Positions 1 to 5,112 of a stretch of DNA of 5,112 nt are shown piece by piece. Below the pieces are notes generated by a model. That model was not told where the DNA came from. It saw only the letters and a program-made list of their open reading frames with translations, and ran no database searches. Positions within the stretch are counted from its first letter, which is position 1; every line of letters starts with the position of its first letter. The position numbers were made by a program, and so were the translations under genes. The stretch is from Opitutia bacterium UBA5964 (GTDB lineage Bacteria; Verrucomicrobiota; Verrucomicrobiia; Opitutales; Coraliomargaritaceae): contig DJBY01000099.1 in assembly GCA_002430605.1 (NCBI GenBank), positions 13,947 through 19,058 of the forward strand. The letters run 5' to 3'.

Positions 1-36
1 GTCTCCGAGGGCTTAGTAAATGGGTGTTAGCGACGC

Positions 37-1872
37 TTATTTCTTGCCAGCTTTGGCCATCTTACGGCGAACGGACTCATCGAGGATACGCTTGCGCAGA
101 CGCAGGAATTGAGGCGTTACTTCGACGAGCTCGTCAGGGGAGATGTATTCGATCGCGCGTTCAAGAGAGAACTTGATCGGTGGCGAAAGCTGGATGCTCT
201 TGTCGGTGCCGGAGGAGCGCATGTTATCAAGTTGCTTGGCCTTGGCAGGGTTGACTGGCATGTCTTCCTTGCGAGGGTTTTCGCCGACGATCATACCAGC
301 ATAGACTTCTTCGCCGGGACCGACGAGGAGTTTGCCGCGGCTCTGAATCAATTCGAGCGCGTATGGCATTGTCTTGCCTTGCTCCATGCTGACGAGTGTT
401 CCTGTCAAGCGTGTGACGATCTCGCCACAGAATGGGCGATATTCGAGGAACGAGTGGCTCATTACGCCGTGACCACTTGTCATGGTAACGAGATCACTCT
501 CGAAGCCGATCAGGCCACGAGTGGAGATTTCAGCTTCGACGGTTACGCCGGAGTTGTGGTGCTCCATGTTGGTGACCTTGCCTTTGCGCTTGCTGAGGTT
601 TTCCATGACGCCACCGAGTTGCTCTTCGGGTACTTCGACCCAAACTTGCTCGAATGGCTCGTGTTGCTTGCCGTCGACTGTCTTATAGAGAACGGTCGGG
701 CGGGAAACAAGGAGCTCGAAACCTTCGCGGCGCATGGTCTCAACGAGAACGGCAATCTGCATGGAGCCACGTGCGTTGACGAGAAAGCGTGTGCCGTCGT
801 CAGTATCTTCGACGCTGATGGAGATGTTGGACTGGGTTTCGCGGATCAGGCGCTCACGGATCTGGCGGGAAGTTACCTTCTTGCCGTCTTTACCTGCGAG
901 TGGGCCATTGTTGACGGAGAACTCCATCTGCACGGTCGCGGGATCGATTTCAACGAAAGGAAGGGCTTCTGCGTCTGGATTAGCAGCGAGTGTATCACCA
1001 ATGTCCACATCGTCGAAACCAGCAAGGCCGACGATATCACCAGCAACGGCTTCGATCACATCATCAGTATCACCAGCGCCGGAGAAGCTCTTCATCTTAG
1101 TGATTTTAACGCGGTCTTTGCTGCCATCCTTACGGAGTGCGTAAATAGTTTGACCGACTTTGATCTGACCGGAAAGGACACGGCCGATCGCCATACGACC
1201 GACATAGTTGTCCCAGTCGATGTTACTCGCGAGCATACGGAATTCACCTTCTTCAATGACCGGAGGCGGGATGCGCTCAACGATGGTTTCGAACAGATCG
1301 ATCATGTTTTCGCGAGGGCCATTCACTTCGCGGTCGGCGAAGCCCATCTTGGCGGATGCATAGAGGAACGGGGCGTTGAATTGGTCTTCGTCGGCTTCGA
1401 GGTCGAGGAAGAGTTCGAGCACCTTGTCGTGGACCCACTCAGGACGAGAGGTGTCGCGGTCGACCTTGTTGATCACACAAATTGTTTTGAGGCCTTGATC
1501 GAGTGCCTTGCGCAGCACCCAGCGAGTCTGCGCCTGTGGGCCACCGACGGCATCCGTGAGGAGGAGCACGCCGTCGACCATTTTCATCACACGTTCCACT
1601 TCGGCGCCAAAGTCGGCGTGACCTGGAGTGTCGACGATGTTGATCGTGTATTCTTCACCGTCTTTCGGGTTGGTCCATTTCACTCCGAGGTTCTTGGCCT
1701 TAATAGTAATGCCTTTTTCGCGTTCGAGATCCATCGAGTCCATCGCGCGCTCTTGCACTTGCTGGTTTTCGCGGTAGGTGCCGCTCTGCTGTAGCAGGCA
1801 GTCGACGAGTGTGGTCTTGCCATGATCAACGTGTGCGATGATGGCGATATTACGGATGTTTTTAGCGTTCAT
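37..1872 (-). CDS. typA: Ribosome-associated translational GTPase TypA/BipA
   Basis: This encodes a 611-residue GTPase of the EF-G/LepA superfamily; the family is typically slightly over 600 residues, so it is full length. All G motifs are visible: P-loop AHVDHGKTT (13-21), switch I EREKGITI (50-57), DTPGH (81-85), NKVD (135-138) and SAK (173-175). A beta-barrel domain II follows from about residue 209, then two EF-G-like alpha/beta domains. The BipA-specific C-terminal domain ends in DELVEVTP and a basic tail (KMAKAGKK). The family binds 70S ribosomes in the cytoplasm and supports ribosome assembly and growth under cold or other stress. I place the start at MNAKNIRN because family similarity begins there. 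The frame stays open 48 codons further upstream to 2016, but that stretch (with KNTPPQITT) has no TypA character and runs through a GC-rich hairpin. No Shine-Dalgarno sequence is seen before the ATG. Function is very sure; the start is fairly sure. Confidence 0.97.
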   Translation of the reverse strand: MNAKNIRNIAIIAHVDHGKTTLVDCLLQQSGTYRENQQVQERAMDSMDLEREKGITIKAKNLGVKWTNPKDGEEYTINIVDTPGHADFGAEVERVMKMVDGVLLLTDAVGGPQAQTRWVLRKALDQGLKTICVINKVDRDTSRPEWVHDKVLELFLDLEADEDQFNAPFLYASAKMGFADREVNGPRENMIDLFETIVERIPPPVIEEGEFRMLASNIDWDNYVGRMAIGRVLSGQIKVGQTIYALRKDGSKDRVKITKMKSFSGAGDTDDVIEAVAGDIVGLAGFDDVDIGDTLAANPDAEALPFVEIDPATVQMEFSVNNGPLAGKDGKKVTSRQIRERLIRETQSNISISVEDTDDGTRFLVNARGSMQIAVLVETMRREGFELLVSRPTVLYKTVDGKQHEPFEQVWVEVPEEQLGGVMENLSKRKGKVTNMEHHNSGVTVEAEISTRGLIGFESDLVTMTSGHGVMSHSFLEYRPFCGEIVTRLTGTLVSMEQGKTMPYALELIQSRGKLLVGPGEEVYAGMIVGENPRKEDMPVNPAKAKQLDNMRSSGTDKSIQLSPPIKFSLERAIEYISPDELVEVTPQFLRLRKRILDESVRRKMAKAGKK

Positions 1873-2146
1873 GAGAAAAAATGAAAAACCCGCCGTGGTT
1901 ATCTGCGGCGGGGTGTTTTTCAGCGCGCGATAACGCGCAGACGATTCTAGGAAGTCAACGGAAATCCTCAGTGCTCTTCGTTCCGCAGCTAATTCAATCG
2001 AGCGTCGCTGTGCCACAGCTCTTTTCGATGTCCAGTAATTACTCAGAAATCATCTGGCAGGTGTATCCGATACTCTGCTTGGTTTCATCTCCAATTTAAG
2101 TTTGGTGACTCCGCAAACGGACCAGATGCTTTCAGCACTAAAAGTG
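1873..2146. other. Non-coding gap between the beta-CASP gene and typA
   Basis: Besides the terminator-like hairpin next to typA, this 274-nt gap holds a small GC dyad (GCGCG-ATAA-CGCGC, 1925-1938). On the minus strand a TTGACT hexamer (1958 down to 1953) resembles a -35 box, but no good -10 box lies at normal spacing, so I do not call a promoter. Just after the beta-CASP stop are two very weak dyads (CACT-AAA-AGTG at 2136-2146 and TCCG-CAAA-CGGA at 2110-2121), neither followed by a T-tract. The typA promoter most likely lies in this gap, because typA is separated from the upstream pair by more than 270 nt. No convincing gene is present. Confidence 0.5.
1876..1912 (-). terminator. Terminator-like hairpin directly before typA
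   Basis: A perfect 7-bp GC stem (CCCGCCG at 1889-1895 with CGGCGGG at 1906-1912) encloses a 10-nt loop. Read on the minus strand, the stem is followed at once by TTTTT, then CA, then TTTTTT: the form of an intrinsic terminator. It could end the apaG/beta-CASP transcript, whose last stop codon is at 2147. However, the stem ends only 16 nt before the typA ATG, so almost any typA transcript must contain it. That makes a transcriptional attenuator, or a structure limiting ribosome access, a real alternative. On the plus strand GTGTTTTT follows the stem, so it could also work that way, but no plus-strand gene needs it. The hairpin is seen; its function is inferred. Confidence 0.6.
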
Positions 2147-3505
2147 TTAGACGGTATACTCCATCAGAGGTTCCGGATCGAGCACGGTGCTGTTTGGCAT
2201 GCGTTGGCTCAGTGTCGCCTCAAACCATGCGCGGGCATCGGGATCGCCGTGTGTGAGCACGATCGACCGAGCTTTGCTTTGGATGGCGTAGTCGGAGAGT
2301 TGATCGCGATCGGCATGGCCGCTGAGATCGAATTGTTCAATCGAGGCGCGGATCGGTGCGAGGTAGTCGAGGGTCTCGAAAAAGAAGCTGCCTGAGTCTT
2401 TTTCGGCGAGGAGTTTGCCGCCAGGGGTATCTCCATCGCAATAGCCGACGAAGCAGAGGCCGTTGTCGGCATGCGGCAGCAGCGATGCGGCGACTTTATA
2501 GGAGGGTGTGTGTTGCACCATCATGCCGCTGCTCACTATGTAAATGCCTTTGCGTGGGAGATCGCGACCAGCGCGCATATTCGGGTCGAGTGCCCGCACG
2601 TTGAGCTTCTCCATCATCTTGAAGCTGAAATCGATAAGCTTGGTGCGTTCGTGGATCTTATGGAAATAGTTGCAAATATCCATACCCAGCCCGGCTGCGT
2701 AGATCGGTGCCTTCGGGATGCGGTTGCTATTGCGCGCTTCGTAAATGATCTTGAATAGTTCCTGCATGCGCCCGAGCGCAAAGACTGGGATGAGGCAACT
2801 GCCGCCGCGCTTAAGAATCGTGTCAATCTGCTCAATCAGACGGTCGACTTCGCTCTTGCGTGACAGGCCGATGACAGGGGCTTTGGCGCCGCGGGTAGTT
2901 TCTAGAATCAGCGTGTCGATGTCGCCGGTTGGCAGTTTCGCGCCGGGCAGGGTGCGTTGATGCTCGAACAGTACGTCACCAGAAAAGACGATCCGGCGGC
3001 CTGCGTGGATGATTTCAACTGATGCGGCACCAACCACGTGACCGGAGCTGTGCAGGATGACCTCGATCTTGTCGTCTCCTTTGGTGTAGATCTCGCCGCG
3101 TTCATAGCGCTGGGCGACGAGTCGTTTACTGAGTTCCACGACGTCGCGGTGTAGAAAAAGAGGGTAGTCGCTGATGCCGTGCTCCTCGCGTTGGCGTTTC
3201 ATGACGTTGATCGAGTTGCGCAGCATGCGGGGCGCAAGTTCGATATTTGGCACCGAAGTAATGACGGGAGCGTCCGGATTGTGTGCGGATGCGACAGGCA
3301 GAGAGCCGAGATGGTCGAGGTGGCAGTGGGTCAGGATGATCAGATCCATTTCCACGTCTTCGATTGGCCCGAAGTCGGGCATCGCTTGATAGCCGAGTTC
3401 TTTGGGATTGAGGCCAGCATCGATAAGGATGTTGAAGCTGCCGATTTGGACGTAGGTGGAGTTGGCTCCGATGCCGCCGAGGCGATTGAGGTCGATAAGT
3501 TTCAT
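2147..3505 (-). CDS. Beta-CASP metallo-beta-lactamase-fold protein, probable RNA nuclease (CPSF-73-like)
   Basis: This 452-residue protein has the full active-site set of the beta-CASP group. The metal-binding motif is HCHLDH (60-65), followed by H156 in SSGHVVG and D177 in FSGDV. Motif A is E202 in LETTRG, where relatives often have ESTYG. Motif B is H397 in LSGHAD and motif C is H419 in LTHGD. The split lactamase domain surrounds a central CASP insert (about 215-350) that includes PVFALGRMQEL, and the C-terminal part after motif B fits the RMMBL domain. Relatives with this set are zinc-dependent endo- or 5' exoribonucleases such as CPSF-73, archaeal CPSF proteins and RNase J. There is no N-terminal KH domain and no RNase J C-terminal extension. 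The gene starts 5 nt after apaG ends, so it is probably cotranscribed with it. The exact substrate is unknown and no gene symbol is justified. Confidence 0.92.
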   Translation of the reverse strand: MKLIDLNRLGGIGANSTYVQIGSFNILIDAGLNPKELGYQAMPDFGPIEDVEMDLIILTHCHLDHLGSLPVASAHNPDAPVITSVPNIELAPRMLRNSINVMKRQREEHGISDYPLFLHRDVVELSKRLVAQRYERGEIYTKGDDKIEVILHSSGHVVGAASVEIIHAGRRIVFSGDVLFEHQRTLPGAKLPTGDIDTLILETTRGAKAPVIGLSRKSEVDRLIEQIDTILKRGGSCLIPVFALGRMQELFKIIYEARNSNRIPKAPIYAAGLGMDICNYFHKIHERTKLIDFSFKMMEKLNVRALDPNMRAGRDLPRKGIYIVSSGMMVQHTPSYKVAASLLPHADNGLCFVGYCDGDTPGGKLLAEKDSGSFFFETLDYLAPIRASIEQFDLSGHADRDQLSDYAIQSKARSIVLTHGDPDARAWFEATLSQRMPNSTVLDPEPLMEYTV

Positions 3506-3510
3506 GTCTG

Positions 3511-3930
3511 CTATTTGAGGTCGAGCTCTGTCTGGCCGTGCGGGGATTCAGGAGGAACCGTCATTTCAAAAGATGGGATACGGACATGGATGGGATCGCC
3601 GGCGCTGTCAATGCCGTGAAAGGAGCCGGCCGCGCTGCAGTTGCCCTGCGCTGCGTGGTGGCTGTTGTAGGAGAACAATTCGCCGGGGGCAAGAGTGGGC
3701 TCTTTACCGACAATGCCTTGGCCTTCGAACACGTTTTGATGGCCGTCTTCGCCTCGAATCACCCAGCGCCGCCCGTTGAGGGTAATCGTGGTATTCGAGA
3801 GATTGGCGATGGTGATGAAGTAGATGAAGGCGTGCGGCGCATCTGCTTCGAGTCTATCGGGGTCGCGAAAGTAGACGAGGCGATCAAGAGTCGCTCGTAG
3901 GCCGTAGAGTTCTTTGCTAGGATTAGGCAC
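3511..3930 (-). CDS. apaG: ApaG-domain protein (DUF525)
   Basis: This is a 139-residue, single-domain, probably cytoplasmic protein. The ApaG core runs from about residue 34 to 125: FIYFITIANLS (35-45), RRWVI (54-58), the family's glycine motif GQGIVG (70-75, a GxGxxG pattern), LAPGELFSYNS (80-90) and the closing strand RIPSFEM (117-123). ApaG proteins fold as a fibronectin-III-like beta sandwich; their biochemical role is unsettled. In enterobacteria apaG sits with ksgA and apaH, but here it is followed by a beta-CASP nuclease gene only 5 nt away. The start is a GTG. The frame upstream closes at a TGA (3957 down to 3955) with no ATG, GTG or TTG between, and MPNPSKELYG suits the usual N-terminus, so the start is well constrained. 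No Shine-Dalgarno sequence is seen. The tail after about 127 is polar and probably disordered. Confidence 0.92.
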   Translation of the reverse strand: MPNPSKELYGLRATLDRLVYFRDPDRLEADAPHAFIYFITIANLSNTTITLNGRRWVIRGEDGHQNVFEGQGIVGKEPTLAPGELFSYNSHHAAQGNCSAAGSFHGIDSAGDPIHVRIPSFEMTVPPESPHGQTELDLK

Positions 3931-4084
3931 GAATAAGGTAACATTTCTGGTGGTTCACAGGATTACTGGCAATCAGATAGTGGCGTTTTATTAATCGATT
4001 GGGTGCGTTATTCCTGCGGGGCAAGCGTACCTACCATGATTGCTTCAATATTTTCACGCTTTATCCTGAAAAGAGCAGTTGGAG

Positions 4085-4112
4085 CCACTAATGGACACGA
4101 ACCCACACGAAT
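4085..4112 (+). repeat. Left arm of the inverted repeat, three phased heptads
   Basis: Three heptads lie in the same orientation exactly 10 bp apart: CACTAAT (4086-4092), CACGAAC (4096-4102) and CACGAAT (4106-4112). This equals about one turn of the helix per unit, so all copies would face the same side of the DNA. Confidence 0.75.
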
Positions 4113-4183
4113 ATATTTTCACCATTATACTCAGGCATCGTTAGATGTGTGCATTAAAAGCCCAGTCCATGAGATTACTTCTT

Positions 4184-4196
4184 CGCCAAATTGGCG
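4184..4196. repeat. Perfect palindrome inside the element core
   Basis: CGCCAA and TTGGCG form a perfect 6-bp dyad around a single A. With a one-base centre it cannot fold as a simple hairpin without losing pairs, so it looks more like a protein-binding site than an RNA stem. It lies just inside the right arm of the inverted-repeat element. Chance occurrence cannot be excluded. Confidence 0.4.
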
Positions 4197-4205
4197 ACGC
4201 TCTGA

Positions 4206-4234
4206 ATTCGTGCAAAATTAGTGTCTATTCGTGG
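4206..4234 (-). repeat. Right arm of the inverted repeat, three phased heptads
   Basis: Read on the minus strand, this arm carries CACGAAT (4233 to 4227), CACTAAT (4223 to 4217) and CACGAAT (4212 to 4206), spaced 10 and 11 bp. It mirrors the left arm, with one extra base between the second and third heptads. Confidence 0.75.
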
Positions 4235-4246
4235 TTTCTAAGACAG

Positions 4247-4275
4247 AACCTAAGCCGACTTCCGAAAATTAGGTT
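4247..4275 (+). promoter_or_regulatory. First 7-bp inverted repeat upstream of the CDF gene
   Basis: AACCTAA (4247-4253) and TTAGGTT (4269-4275) are perfect inverted copies with a 15-nt spacer. On the plus strand TATTT follows, but the stem is too AT-rich for a strong terminator. It lies between the inverted-repeat element and the transporter gene. It could be half of a regulatory leader or an operator for a metal-responsive regulator; no known regulator consensus is recognised. Confidence 0.35.
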
Positions 4276-4280
4276 TATTT

Positions 4281-4304
4281 GTCGCGAGGTGGAATAATCG
4301 CGAC
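4281..4304 (+). promoter_or_regulatory. Second 7-bp inverted repeat before the CDF start
   Basis: GTCGCGA (4281-4287) and TCGCGAC (4298-4304) form a perfect GC-rich dyad around a 10-nt spacer, ending 32 nt before the CDF ATG. The spacer and right arm contain AATAAT (4293-4298), a 5/6 match to a -10 box, though no good -35 box lies 16-18 bp upstream. If that is the promoter, the dyad would be placed like an operator over it. If transcription starts further upstream, it would be a leader hairpin. It does not match any metal riboswitch I can recall, including the NiCo (czcD) type. Confidence 0.4.
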
Positions 4305-4336
4305 ATCTCGAAACGTCTTTGATAGCAATCAGTGCG

Positions 4337-5112
4337 ATGTGGAAAACAGAAGATGGCATGCGGATCACATGGATTGGCTTATGGGTGAATCTGTTGTTGG
4401 GGCTGATCAAGACACTGGCGGGATGGTCGCTCGGTTCGATGGCTTTGATTGCTGATGGCATGCATAGTCTGTTGGACCTGTTGAGCGATATCGCAGTGCT
4501 GCTGGGACTATCAATGGCGCGTCGTCCGGAGGATGAGAATCACCACTTTGGGCATCACAAATTTGTGAGTTTGGCGAAACTCTTTATCGGCGGTATCTTG
4601 ATTGTTTTTTCGATCTCGTTGGTGGTGTCCTCGCTGTTAGATTTTCGCTCGGGCGCGCGTGTGGCACCCATTGCGGGAAGTGCGGCTTGTGTCGCGATTG
4701 TTTCGATTCTAGTCAAGGAGGCACTATTTTGGTGGACGCGCCGGGTGGCGAAGCGCTTGCACTCGGACTTGTTGATGGCGAATGCATGGCACCACCGTAT
4801 GGATAGCATCTCATCGGTCGGCGTGGCGGTGGCGCTGTTGGGCGTGTGGCTCGGCGGTGCGGATTGGGCATTTTTGGATGGTGCGGTGACGTTGGTGTTA
4901 GGCTGTTATTTGGTGTTTGAGGCAGCGAAGATCTTTCTGCGGGCGTGCTCAGACCTGCTCGATGCGGCACCAGAGCGCGAAGTGATCGAGGATTTACGCG
5001 AACATATTTTGCCAACGCCCGGTGCGCTCGCTTATCACGACTTTCGGGTGCGGCGGGTCGGCGATGTTTACGAAATTGATCTACACCTGCAAGTGGACCC
5101 TCGGGTCACGGT
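4337..5112 (+). CDS. Cation diffusion facilitator (CDF) metal efflux transporter, 3' end cut off
   Basis: The visible 258 codons encode an inner-membrane metal/proton antiporter of the CDF family. Six hydrophobic segments fit TM1 (about 10-32), TM2 (35-58), TM3 (79-101), TM4 (110-131), TM5 (151-172) and TM6 (177-200). The transport-site motifs are HxxxD in TM2 (H43 and D47, in ADGMHSLLD) and HxxxD in TM5 (H152 and D156, in AWHHRMD). The TM2-TM3 loop has the usual histidine-rich stretch ENHHFGHHK (67-75). The cytoplasmic C-terminal domain begins near residue 204 and is cut by the window edge; family members usually have about 300 residues. An HD/HD site points to zinc among family members. I chose the ATG at 4337; a second ATG at 4358 (MRITWIGL) and a TTG at 4319 are alternatives, and none has a clear ribosome-binding site. 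The gene stands alone, divergent from apaG. Confidence 0.93.
   Translation, partial: MWKTEDGMRITWIGLWVNLLLGLIKTLAGWSLGSMALIADGMHSLLDLLSDIAVLLGLSMARRPEDENHHFGHHKFVSLAKLFIGGILIVFSISLVVSSLLDFRSGARVAPIAGSAACVAIVSILVKEALFWWTRRVAKRLHSDLLMANAWHHRMDSISSVGVAVALLGVWLGGADWAFLDGAVTLVLGCYLVFEAAKIFLRACSDLLDAAPEREVIEDLREHILPTPGALAYHDFRVRRVGDVYEIDLHLQVDPRVT

Larger units (their letters stand above)
4085..4234. mobile_element. MITE-like inverted-repeat element, about 150 bp
   Basis: Two imperfect inverted repeats, 4085-4112 and 4206-4234, bound a 93-bp core with no coding capacity. About 21 of 28 aligned positions match, with one single-base gap. Both arms are built from heptads of the form CAC(G/T)AA(T/C). 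I see no clear target-site duplication outside the arms. Sequences like ATTCGTGTC and ATTCGTGG in repeated runs are, as I recall, scattered in intergenic regions of several bacterial phyla, sometimes beside small GxxExxY-type genes; that link is from memory and unchecked. It may be a non-autonomous transposable element, a REP-like repeat or a deletion remnant. The repeat structure is directly seen; mobility is inferred. Confidence 0.5.
3931..4336. other. Divergent intergenic region, no gene, rich in dyads
   Basis: This 406-nt gap between two divergent genes must hold the promoters of both apaG and the CDF gene. From 3931 to about 4084 I see no clear structure and no convincing apaG promoter. 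From 4085 to 4234 lies an inverted-repeat element, and from 4247 to 4304 two 7-bp dyads. The base composition is visibly richer in A and T than the flanking genes. A short open frame at 4003-4221 (72 codons, plus strand) crosses the element and resembles no protein I know. Confidence 0.6.

Noticed and set aside
109..1794. A 561-codon open frame on the plus strand opposite typA
   Set aside because: It lies entirely antisense to a clear full-length TypA. Its translation has no recognisable domain and is the kind of open shadow frame produced by biased codon use in the real gene.
1953..1958. TTGACT on the minus strand as a -35 box for typA
   Set aside because: No acceptable -10 hexamer lies 16-18 bp downstream, so it is noted only within the gap description.
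1873..2016. N-terminal extension of 48 residues on TypA
   Set aside because: Family similarity starts at MNAKNIRN. The extension has no TypA character and runs through a terminator-like hairpin.
3179..3619. A 146-codon plus-strand open frame across the beta-CASP/apaG junction
   Set aside because: It is antisense to two well-supported genes and shows no domain of its own.
3759..3944. A 61-codon minus-strand frame starting with ATG just upstream of apaG
   Set aside because: It overlaps apaG in another frame. The apaG frame carries the ApaG motifs and its GTG start suits the family.
4003..4221. A 72-codon plus-strand open frame in the intergenic region
   Set aside because: It crosses the inverted-repeat element, has no recognisable protein features and no ribosome-binding site.
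4240..4336. A metal-sensing riboswitch (NiCo/czcD or manganese type) before the CDF gene
   Set aside because: Dyads are present, but none of the conserved core segments I know for these riboswitches can be seen.
4225..4461. A 78-codon minus-strand frame overlapping the CDF start
   Set aside because: It is largely antisense to the CDF coding region and the upstream dyads, with no protein similarity recognised.

Overview
The window reads as ordinary bacterial chromosome with four protein-coding genes and one unusual intergenic stretch. apaG, a beta-CASP metallo-hydrolase gene and typA all read leftwards on the minus strand. A cation-efflux gene reads rightwards and is cut by the right edge. 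The style of the ApaG-domain protein (YFITIANLS and GQGIVG segments) and of the CPSF-like metallo-hydrolase, plus the lack of a clear Shine-Dalgarno sequence before any of the four starts, would suit a member of the Verrucomicrobiota (Opitutae-like). That placement rests on remembered protein character, not a search, and is only moderately confident.

Layout, left to right. Positions 37-1872 hold typA (bipA), a translational GTPase of full length. Positions 1873-2146 are non-coding. They contain a GC-rich hairpin with T-tracts that lies only 16 nt before the typA start codon, where an intrinsic terminator or attenuator could sit. Positions 2147-3505 hold a 452-residue beta-CASP metallo-beta-lactamase-fold protein, probably an RNA nuclease. 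Positions 3511-3930 hold an ApaG-domain protein. Only 5 nt separate apaG from the nuclease gene, so the two very likely share one transcript. Positions 3931-4336 are non-coding but structured: a 150-bp element bounded by imperfect inverted repeats, each made of three heptads on a roughly 10-bp period, followed by two consecutive perfect 7-bp inverted repeats. From 4337 a CDF-family metal transporter begins; its C-terminal cytoplasmic domain is incomplete at 5112.

How the genes may work together. The minus-strand genes all have an RNA or translation flavour: TypA acts on ribosomes, the beta-CASP protein probably cleaves RNA, and ApaG is an uncharacterised beta-sandwich domain. apaG and the nuclease gene are coupled. 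typA lies further downstream, behind the hairpin, and may be separately controlled. The CDF transporter is divergent and functionally unrelated. I see no rRNA, tRNA, CRISPR array, integrase or phage gene. I did not find a convincing new multi-gene system; the most unusual items are the heptad-repeat element, the hairpin before typA and the coupled apaG/beta-CASP pair.
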